DNA of 64,000 nt, taken from NCBI GenBank assembly GCA_958349535.1, contig CATWDJ010000002.1, positions 1 through 64,000 on the forward strand, given 5' to 3'. The notes below the pieces were generated by a model that did no database searches, was not told the DNA's origin, and saw only the letters and a list, made by a program, of their open reading frames with translations. The position numbers were made by a program, and so were the translations under genes. Below are positions 34,225 to 41,041 of this stretch, piece by piece (positions within the stretch are counted from its first letter, which is position 1; each line of letters opens with the position of its first letter). The DNA is from Maccoyibacter sp900556645 (GTDB lineage: Bacteria > Bacillota > Clostridia > Lachnospirales > Lachnospiraceae).

Positions 34225-35145
34225 ATGTCAAGGGACGCTTATTTTGTATATCAGAAAAAAGAACAGGGAATTTGTATTCTGCGGTGCTACGCAAAGGAGA
34301 GCAGGATTGTCATACCCCGAGAGCTTGACGGGGAAGAGGTTACGGAGATTGCTTCTTATGCCTTTGCACAGGAAATGGATGAGGAACCGGAGAATCCGGG
34401 AGAATTGCCGTGTATCTGTGGGGAATTGGTGGAGGAAGTCCTGCTACCGGATACCATCCGAAGGATAGGAAGATATGTGTTTTATAATTGCCGGAATCTG
34501 AAAAGCCTTTCTTTTTATACGGATATTGCATATATGGGAGCCGGAGCATTTACCGGATGCAAAGGATTATGTAAACTTATTGCCTGTGAAGCACAGGGAG
34601 AAAAATCTTGTCTGCGGGAAATTCTGGTGGATTTGAACCAAACGGTGGTTGTGGAGTTCAAGGGAAGAGAGCGGTATCAGGTGTTGTATCCTGCATTTTT
34701 TGAGGAAGCGGTGGAAAATACGCCGGCACGGATTATTGAAACCCATACCCACGGAGTGGGGATTCAATATCGGAATGCATTCCAAAATACGCAGATTGAC
34801 TGGAAAGAATATGACAGACTTTTTGATATAGGAAAGTATAATATGGAACAGAAAGAGGCGGTTTGTCTCGCTGCCTATCGGCTGATGGGAAATAAGAAGC
34901 CGGAGGAAAAGGCGGCGGAGGGATACCGCAGCTATCTGGAAGAACATTTAAAGGCGGCGGCAGAAATTTTTCTTATGCAGGAGGAACGGCAGCTCTTGGT
35001 TTGGCTGGCGGAGGAATTTGTTACCGATGTCGGGCAGATGGACATGCTGGTGGAGGCAGTACAGGAAAATGCGGAGCTGCTCAGTTTATTTATGGATATT
35101 TCCCATAATAGGTTCACACAGAAAACGAAAGGATTTTCCTTATAA
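34225..35145 (+). CDS. Leucine-rich-repeat protein (operon gene 3)
   Basis: A 306-residue protein. Residues about 25-130 show BspA-type leucine-rich repeats: EITEIASYAF, then VEEVLLPDTIRRIGRYVFYNCRNLKSLSF, then IAYMGAGAFTGCKGLCKL. There is no signal peptide, so unlike most BspA repeats it is predicted to be cytoplasmic. The C-terminal half is helical and novel to me. The ATG at 34225 has AGAGGGA upstream. A 15-codon GTG frame (34178-34225) with its own purine-rich site ends in TAATG over this start and may couple translation. The stop overlaps the next start in the same way. Confidence 0.78.
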   Translation: MSRDAYFVYQKKEQGICILRCYAKESRIVIPRELDGEEVTEIASYAFAQEMDEEPENPGELPCICGELVEEVLLPDTIRRIGRYVFYNCRNLKSLSFYTDIAYMGAGAFTGCKGLCKLIACEAQGEKSCLREILVDLNQTVVVEFKGRERYQVLYPAFFEEAVENTPARIIETHTHGVGIQYRNAFQNTQIDWKEYDRLFDIGKYNMEQKEAVCLAAYRLMGNKKPEEKAAEGYRSYLEEHLKAAAEIFLMQEERQLLVWLAEEFVTDVGQMDMLVEAVQENAELLSLFMDISHNRFTQKTKGFSL

Positions 35146-36533
35146 TGTTTGAAGAGGAATTGTTGGAAAAAGCGGCGGTCTGTGAAGAAATTTTGCAGGA
35201 TGCCAGAGCGGAATTATATATGAATATGCGTTTTTTGGATGTGGCGTTGTATTCCTTAAAGCTGCAGCCCACGGCAGAACTTTCCGGCTGTGGAACGGAT
35301 GGGGTATCTTTTTTTTATCAGATACCCTATTTGATTGAGCAGTACAAAATCGGCAATGTGGCAGTAAACCGCATGTATCTGCACAGTATGTTTCACTGTC
35401 TTTTTGGGCATGTGTGGGAACAGGGCTGGGTGGAAAAACCCCAGATACCGGAAGGGATGAATGATTGGACGGCACAGGCATGGGAGGAAAGCCAGAGGCA
35501 GCAGTCAAGGCAGTTATGGGATTTAGCCTGCGACATTGCCATGGAATCGGTAATTGATTCTCTGATGCTCCGCTGTGTGCGTCAGCCGTCCAAACCCTAT
35601 CGGAAAGCGGTCTATGACGGATTTAGGGAAAAGCTTCCGGTTTTGACGGCACAGGGAATATATCGGGTGTTGAAACAGGCGGATTTGGATATTCGTATCA
35701 TTGCACGGATGATTCAGGAGTTTCGGGTAGATGACCACAGCAGATGGGAAAAATCAGACCAGCAGAACTCACCGCCACAGGGTAAAAATCAGCGGGATAA
35801 ATGGAAAGATATTCGGGAAAAGACAGAGACGGATATGCAGACCTTTTCTAAAGAGGCGGCAGACGGCAGCAAAGGTCTTTTGGAACAGCTTTCGGTGGAA
35901 AACAGAGAGCGTTACGATTATCGGAGTTTTCTCAAAAAGTTTTGTGTGCTGAAGGAAGAAATGCAGGTGGACATGGACAGCTTTGACTATATTTTCTACA
36001 ATTACGGGATGGAGCTGTACGGAAATATGCCGCTGATAGAGCCCCAGGAGACAAAAGAGGTTCATCGGATTGAGGACTTTGTGATAGCCATAGACACTTC
36101 TATGTCCTGTAAAAAAGAACTGGTACAGAAATTTTTGGAGGAAACCTATTCCATTTTAAGCCAGTCGGAATCCTTTTATCGGAGATTTCGGATTCATATT
36201 ATACAATGCGATGAGAAGGTGCAGAGTGATGATGTGATTACCGACGCCAAGGAATTGGAGCAGTATATGAAAAACTTCCAACTGCGGGGGATGGGCGGAA
36301 CCGACTTCCGTCCAGTATTTTCTTATGTAAACCGATTACAGAAGGAAAAGAAATTCCATCGGCTGCGGGGATTGATTTATTTTACGGACGGATATGGAAC
36401 TTTCCCTCTGAAAAAACCGCTATATGATACGGCATTTATTTTTTTGAAAGAGGATTATCTGGACGTGGATGTTCCCCCTTGGGCAATAAAATTGATACTG
36501 GATGAATCACAACTGGGACAGGCAGTAGAGTAA
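35145..36533 (+). CDS. DUF2201/VWA-like protein (operon gene 4)
   Basis: A 462-residue protein. The N-terminal half matches the putative metallopeptidase domain of DUF2201, but the zinc motif is H80-S-M-F-H84 with a further H89; the catalytic Glu of HExxH is replaced by Ser. The C-terminal half is a VWA-like domain with an intact MIDAS: DTSMS (D317, S319, S321), then GGTDF and TDG. A low-complexity polar linker lies at about 205-240. It starts within the previous stop (TAATG). Such VWA proteins work with MoxR ATPases in assembly or metal insertion. Confidence 0.85.
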   Translation: MFEEELLEKAAVCEEILQDARAELYMNMRFLDVALYSLKLQPTAELSGCGTDGVSFFYQIPYLIEQYKIGNVAVNRMYLHSMFHCLFGHVWEQGWVEKPQIPEGMNDWTAQAWEESQRQQSRQLWDLACDIAMESVIDSLMLRCVRQPSKPYRKAVYDGFREKLPVLTAQGIYRVLKQADLDIRIIARMIQEFRVDDHSRWEKSDQQNSPPQGKNQRDKWKDIREKTETDMQTFSKEAADGSKGLLEQLSVENRERYDYRSFLKKFCVLKEEMQVDMDSFDYIFYNYGMELYGNMPLIEPQETKEVHRIEDFVIAIDTSMSCKKELVQKFLEETYSILSQSESFYRRFRIHIIQCDEKVQSDDVITDAKELEQYMKNFQLRGMGGTDFRPVFSYVNRLQKEKKFHRLRGLIYFTDGYGTFPLKKPLYDTAFIFLKEDYLDVDVPPWAIKLILDESQLGQAVE

Positions 36534-36545
36534 TAGGAGCAGATT

Positions 36546-38018
36546 ATGAATATCAAGAGAGCAAAACAGGAAATTAAAGATACCTTACAGGCATATCTGT
36601 TGAAGGATGAATGGGGAAATTATGAGATTCCTGCCATCCGCCAGAGACCGATTCTTCTTCTGGGGTCTCCGGGAATCGGAAAAACACAGATTATGGAGCA
36701 GATTGCAAAGGAGTGCGGCATCGGTCTGGTGGCATACACCATTACCCATCATACCAGACAGAGTGCCATTGGACTTCCTTTTATCTCCAAGCATGAATTT
36801 GACGGACAAGAATATGCGGTTACCGAATATACCATGAGTGAGATTGTGGCGGCGATTTATGAAAAAATGGAAAAAACCGGATTGAAAGAGGGAATCCTTT
36901 TTATTGATGAAATCAACTGTGTTTCCGAGACTCTGGCACCTGCCATGCTTCAATTTTTGCAATGTAAGACCTTTGGAAATCACAAGATTCCGGAGGGATG
37001 GCTGATTGTGGCAGCCGGAAATCCGCCGGAGTACAATAAGTCTGTGCGGGAATTTGATGTGGTAACCATGGACCGTGTGAAAAAAATAGAGGTGGAGGCA
37101 GATTTTGAGGTATGGAAAGAATATGCCTATGCCAGAGGATTGCACGGAGCAGTCATTTCCTATCTGAATACGAAAAAACAGTATTTTTACCGGATGGAAA
37201 CCACCGTAGACGGAAGGAATTTTGCAACGCCGAGAGGCTGGGAGGATTTGTCTACCCTCATCGGAATTTATGAAAAAACCGGAGGTAAGGTGGATTGGGA
37301 AGTGGTGGCACAGTACATCCAGCACCCGAAGATTTCCAGAGATTTTGCCAACTATCTGGAGCTGTATTATAAATATCAGACCGATTATCAGATAGAAGAG
37401 ATTTTCCGGGGCAATCTGGAGGAAAATCTGATGAAGAAGGTGGCTCATGCTTCTTTTGATGAGCGGATAAGTGTCATCGGTCTGCTGTTATCCAAGGTCA
37501 ACGAAGGTATCCGTCTGGTACGGGAAAAAGAGCAGGAGATGGAGAAACTGCAAAGATTTTTGATGCAGTTTAAAGAACAGGAGCAGCCTTTTGAAAATAT
37601 TACAGCCGCAGCCCGTTTGGAGCGAAACGGGAAGAAGGCAGCGGAGCTTCTTGGCAGAGAGGAAGAAATCTGTTATCAGAAGGTAATTCGTCTGTTGGAG
37701 GACTATGAGCAGAGATTAAAACTAGAGGATATTTCCGATTATGAAGCTTCTTTTGAACAGGTAAAACAATGGTTTGCCAAGGAGAATCAGAAGTATCTAA
37801 AGATGAGGGAAAACGCTGCACAGAGACTGGAATATGCCTTTGATTTTCTGGAAGGTACGGGAATGACCGGACAGGAGATGGTGATTTTTATTACGGAGCT
37901 GAATGGAAATTATGGAAATATCAGCTTTTTGAAAGAATGTGACAGCGAAAGATATTTTTCTTACAATAAAAATTTGCTTTTTGAAGGGAAACGTGAGAAA
38001 ATTTTAGAGAAGTTATAG
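36546..38018 (+). CDS. MoxR-family AAA+ ATPase (operon gene 5)
   Basis: A 490-residue AAA+ ATPase. Walker A is GSPGIGKT at 40-47, Walker B is ILFIDE with D121-E122, and sensor 1 lies in VAAGNPPEYNKS. The C-terminal third is a long coiled-coil-like helical extension (about 300-430), larger than in a minimal MoxR. It starts 12 bp after the VWA gene. MoxR/VWA pairs usually remodel or load a partner enzyme, so the upstream uncharacterised proteins may be substrates. Confidence 0.87.
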   Translation: MNIKRAKQEIKDTLQAYLLKDEWGNYEIPAIRQRPILLLGSPGIGKTQIMEQIAKECGIGLVAYTITHHTRQSAIGLPFISKHEFDGQEYAVTEYTMSEIVAAIYEKMEKTGLKEGILFIDEINCVSETLAPAMLQFLQCKTFGNHKIPEGWLIVAAGNPPEYNKSVREFDVVTMDRVKKIEVEADFEVWKEYAYARGLHGAVISYLNTKKQYFYRMETTVDGRNFATPRGWEDLSTLIGIYEKTGGKVDWEVVAQYIQHPKISRDFANYLELYYKYQTDYQIEEIFRGNLEENLMKKVAHASFDERISVIGLLLSKVNEGIRLVREKEQEMEKLQRFLMQFKEQEQPFENITAAARLERNGKKAAELLGREEEICYQKVIRLLEDYEQRLKLEDISDYEASFEQVKQWFAKENQKYLKMRENAAQRLEYAFDFLEGTGMTGQEMVIFITELNGNYGNISFLKECDSERYFSYNKNLLFEGKREKILEKL

Positions 38019-38037
38019 AGAAAAAGGAGGTTGTAAT

Positions 38038-38508
38038 ATGCAGGATACAAGAATTGCACCCTACGAAGAACTGAAACCCAAAAAAGTAAAGCCTTATGAA
38101 CACAAGGCAATGTATTACGAGACAGACCAGATGGGAATTATCCATCACTCCAATTACATTCGTTGGATGGAAGAGGCAAGGATGGACTTGATGGAACAGA
38201 TGGGCTATAACTACAAGCAACTGGAAGAAGCGGAAATTATCAGCCCAGTGCTGTCCGTAGAATGCCAGTATAAGAGCATGGTACATTTTAATGATACGGT
38301 GATTATTGAGACAAAGATTTCTTACTATGACGGTGTCAAAATGACGATTCAATATCGTATGACGGATAAGGAGAGCGGAGAATTGCGGACTCTGGCAAAA
38401 AGCGAACATTGCTTTTTAAATGCATCCGGAAAACCGATTTCTTTAAAACGGTCTTATCCGGAAATAGATACAAAATTTTTTGAAATGGTAGATGAGGAAG
38501 AAGCATGA
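38038..38508 (+). CDS. Acyl-CoA thioesterase (4HBT/YbgC type)
   Basis: A 156-residue hotdog-fold thioesterase. The active-site segment YYETDQMGIIHHSNYIRWMEEAR is typical of the 4-hydroxybenzoyl-CoA thioesterase/YbgC group. The N-terminal 25 residues are extra. It cleaves acyl-CoA or acyl-ACP; the chain length is not known. AAAGGAGG precedes it. It overlaps the next gene by four bases. Confidence 0.9.
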   Translation: MQDTRIAPYEELKPKKVKPYEHKAMYYETDQMGIIHHSNYIRWMEEARMDLMEQMGYNYKQLEEAEIISPVLSVECQYKSMVHFNDTVIIETKISYYDGVKMTIQYRMTDKESGELRTLAKSEHCFLNASGKPISLKRSYPEIDTKFFEMVDEEEA

Positions 38509-40292
38509 TACAGAAGAGATTAGAAGCGTTACGCAGCGAGATGAAAAAAAGAGGAATTACGGTTTATGTGGTTCCTACCAGTGATTTCCATCAATCGGAA
38601 TATGTGGGAGAGTATTTTAAAGCAAGAAAATATATGACCGGGTTTACCGGTTCCGCAGGTACGGCGGTAATTACCATGAAGGAAGCCGGACTGTGGACAG
38701 ACGGACGTTATTTTATTCAGGCGGCAGCCCAACTGGAGGGTAGCGGAGTTACGCTGTTTAGAATGGGAGAGGAGGGCGTACCGAAGGTAGAGGAATACGT
38801 GGAAGAACAGTTGGAAAAGGGCGGCTGTATCGGATTTGACGGTCGTGTGATGGACGCAAAGGCAGGGAAAAAATATGCTGAGATTGCAGAGAAAAAAGAA
38901 GGCAGCCTCTATGTAACCGAAGATTTGGTAGACATTATCTGGACGGAACGTCCATCCCTTCCGGCCCACAAGGTCTGGATTCTGGAGCAGGAATATGCAG
39001 GCATGAGTACAGAGGAGAAGCTTTCTCAGGTACGGGAGCAGATGAAACAGGAGGGTGCCGATGTGCATATTCTGGCATCCTTGTATGATATCGCATGGCT
39101 TTTGAATCTCAGAGGAGATGACATTGACCATGTACCGGTATTTTTATCCTTTGTGGCTGTGGAAGAAAATAAAACCACACTTTTCATCAATCAGGAGACT
39201 TTGGAGGATAAAGTAAAGAAATATTTAAAAGACAATCAGATTCAGGTGGAGGACTATGAGAAAATCTATGCTTATGCCGAGAACCTGAAAGACCATAAGG
39301 TGCTGATGAGTTTGGAAGAGGTCAACTATCGGATTGCCGAGAATGTACAGAAACATTCTCAGATAGTGGATGCACCGAATCCGAGCCTGTTGCTGAAATC
39401 CATTAAGAATGAGACAGAATTGGAGAACACCAGAATTGCTCATTTAAAGGATGCCGTGGCGGTAACCAAATTTATGTACTGGCTGAAAACCAACATCGGA
39501 AAAAAAGAGATTACCGAAATTTCCGCCTCCGACTATCTGGAGGAGCTGCGAAAGGAGCAGGAGCATTTTCTGGATGTAAGCTTTGATACCATCTGTGCTT
39601 ACGGTGCCAATGCGGCAATGATGCATTACAGTGCATCAGAGGAAAGCAATGCGGTTTTAAAACCGGAGGGATTCCTTTTGGTGGATTCCGGCGGACATTA
39701 TCTGGAGGGAACCACCGACATTACCAGAACCTTTGCATTGGGCGAGTTAAGCCATGAGCAAAAGAAGCATTTTACCGCAGTCTGCCGTTCCAATTTAAAT
39801 CTGGCAAATGCAAAGTTTTTGTATGGATGCAGCGGTATCAATCTGGATATCTTAGCAAGAGGACCGTTGTGGGATATGGGTATTGACTACCGGTGCGGAA
39901 CCGGACACGGAGTAGGCCATATTTTGAATGTCCATGAGGGCCCAAACGGATTCCGTTGGAAAATCGTACAGGAAAGAAACGACAGCGGCAAGCTGGAGGC
40001 AGGCATGATTACCACCGACGAACCGGGAGTTTATCTGGAGGGAGCCTATGGCATCCGTCTGGAAAACGAATTGATTTGTGTAAAGGACGAGAAAAACGAA
40101 TACGGTCAGTTTATGAAGTTTGAAAACATTACCTATGTGCCGATGGATTTGGACGCTATCCTGCCGGAGGAAATGACCTTTAGAGAGAAACAGGAACTGA
40201 ATGAGTATCATCAGATGGTTTATGAGAAGATTTCCCCTTATCTGAATGAAGAGGAAAGAATCTGGCTGAAGGAGTATACCAGAGCAATTTAG
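38505..40292 (+). CDS. pepP: Xaa-Pro aminopeptidase (M24B, aminopeptidase P)
   Basis: A 595-residue M24-type metallopeptidase of the eukaryotic-like long form. It has two N-terminal creatinase-like domains (about 5-300) and then the pita-bread catalytic domain. The metal ligands are visible in LLVDSGGHYLEGTTDITRTF, GTGHGVGHILNVHEGP, TDEPGVYLEG and GIRLENE. It removes N-terminal residues before proline, a role in peptide degradation in the cytoplasm. The start overlaps the thioesterase stop. Confidence 0.93.
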   Translation: MIQKRLEALRSEMKKRGITVYVVPTSDFHQSEYVGEYFKARKYMTGFTGSAGTAVITMKEAGLWTDGRYFIQAAAQLEGSGVTLFRMGEEGVPKVEEYVEEQLEKGGCIGFDGRVMDAKAGKKYAEIAEKKEGSLYVTEDLVDIIWTERPSLPAHKVWILEQEYAGMSTEEKLSQVREQMKQEGADVHILASLYDIAWLLNLRGDDIDHVPVFLSFVAVEENKTTLFINQETLEDKVKKYLKDNQIQVEDYEKIYAYAENLKDHKVLMSLEEVNYRIAENVQKHSQIVDAPNPSLLLKSIKNETELENTRIAHLKDAVAVTKFMYWLKTNIGKKEITEISASDYLEELRKEQEHFLDVSFDTICAYGANAAMMHYSASEESNAVLKPEGFLLVDSGGHYLEGTTDITRTFALGELSHEQKKHFTAVCRSNLNLANAKFLYGCSGINLDILARGPLWDMGIDYRCGTGHGVGHILNVHEGPNGFRWKIVQERNDSGKLEAGMITTDEPGVYLEGAYGIRLENELICVKDEKNEYGQFMKFENITYVPMDLDAILPEEMTFREKQELNEYHQMVYEKISPYLNEEERIWLKEYTRAI

Positions 40293-40300
40293 AGGAGAGA

Positions 40301-40603
40301 ATTTATCGTAACAACTTTTTTATATGATAGCTATAGTTGTATCTGTCATAAAGCATCCGTAGCTGTTTCACTGTCGGGAAATAAGAATTTCTAAGTATTT
40401 CCTAAAAGTAATTTATGATGGACGCAATCGGTGTGTACTCGTCGTCCATGACTCGGACACACCTTGTCTGGACATCCTGTCCATCCATTGCTGTCTCAGA
40501 GGGAAATACTAAGAAATTCTAATTTTCCACAGAAACACAGCTACCGGATGATTTATAGCAGATACATTCTAAAGCTATCACATATAAAAAGATTACGATA
40601 AAT
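40301..40603 (-). ncRNA. Structured RNA candidate, copy A (minus strand)
   Basis: A long imperfect hairpin: arms 40301-40402 and 40502-40603, 102 bases each, around a 99-base apical domain. Read on the minus strand the apical domain shows three helices: GCAAT/ATTGC, TGGAC-AGGAT-GTCCA, and GGTGTGT/ACACACC enclosing a 20-base internal segment that begins CCGAG and ends GAGT. Each helix has a counterpart of the same or similar length in copy B with compensatory changes. No reading frame or known RNA family was recognised. Confidence 0.65.
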
Positions 40604-40720
40604 TTCCGCTAATCGCCGTGACAGTTCACCGCCTTTGATTTTGCCACAACTATGCGGGAACGATAGTCTGACGGCGGAAGATGATAAAAACGTATTATAA
40701 ATTAGCAAATGAACTTGATA
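40604..40720. other. Spacer between the two RNA-like elements
   Basis: About 115 bp with no gene. It has a possible weak hairpin of its own (TTCCGC... with ...GCGGAA, 40603-40679) and then AT-rich sequence. Because the two elements point away from each other, promoters for both would lie here. Confidence 0.4.
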
Positions 40721-40990
40721 AAATTATATTATTTTGAATTGTATCCATTGTTAACATAGGCAGATGAGCATTTGGGAGGATATTAGAACTTCTTGGTATT
40801 CCTTTCTCAAACAGCAGTTTTCAGACAGGAAGTCTGAAAAAGGATTTGCCGAGCCACGGATGGTGAGTCAAATCCGGCTGCGTTTGTATTTAATACAGTG
40901 ATGGGAATACTTAGAAGTTCTTATATCCATACAACGCTCATCCGGCTATGCTAACAAAGGATGCAGATTTCAAAAAAATATGATATATCA
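40721..40990 (+). ncRNA. Structured RNA candidate, copy B (plus strand)
   Basis: A second long imperfect hairpin, with arms about 40721-40802 and 40904-40990 around a 101-base apical domain. The apical helices are GCAG/CTGC (40814-40817 with 40878-40881), CAGAC-AGGAA-GTCTG (40822-40836), and GGATTTG/CAAATCC (40842-40848 with 40869-40875) around a 20-base segment that begins CCGAG and ends GAGT. The arm next to the apical domain shares TTCTAAGTATT-type sequence with copy A. Ends are approximate. Confidence 0.65.
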
Positions 40991-40997
40991 TGTTCAG

Positions 40998-41026
40998 TTG
41001 GTTAATAAAATCTTAATTATTATCAT
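40998..41026 (+). promoter_or_regulatory. Possible polA promoter (TTGGTT-N17-TATCAT)
   Basis: TTGGTT at 40998-41003 and TATCAT at 41021-41026, just before the polA start. The leader would be very short, so the call is tentative. Confidence 0.35.
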
Positions 41027-41041
41027 AGAAAAGAGGTTATT

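Noticed and set aside
34178..34225. A 15-codon GTG frame before the LRR gene
   Set aside because: It is too short to call a gene. Its stop overlaps the next start, so it may only couple translation.
36585..37448. A 287-residue minus-strand frame inside the MoxR gene
   Set aside because: It is antisense to a clear AAA+ ATPase and has no sign of translation.
40301..40990. 6S RNA or SRP RNA
   Set aside because: The size and the presence of two opposite copies do not fit 6S RNA, and the conserved SRP domain IV sequence is missing.
40293..41041. CRISPR array or retron in the gap before polA
   Set aside because: The repeats are inverted and long, not short direct repeats with spacers. No Cas protein or reverse transcriptase is near.
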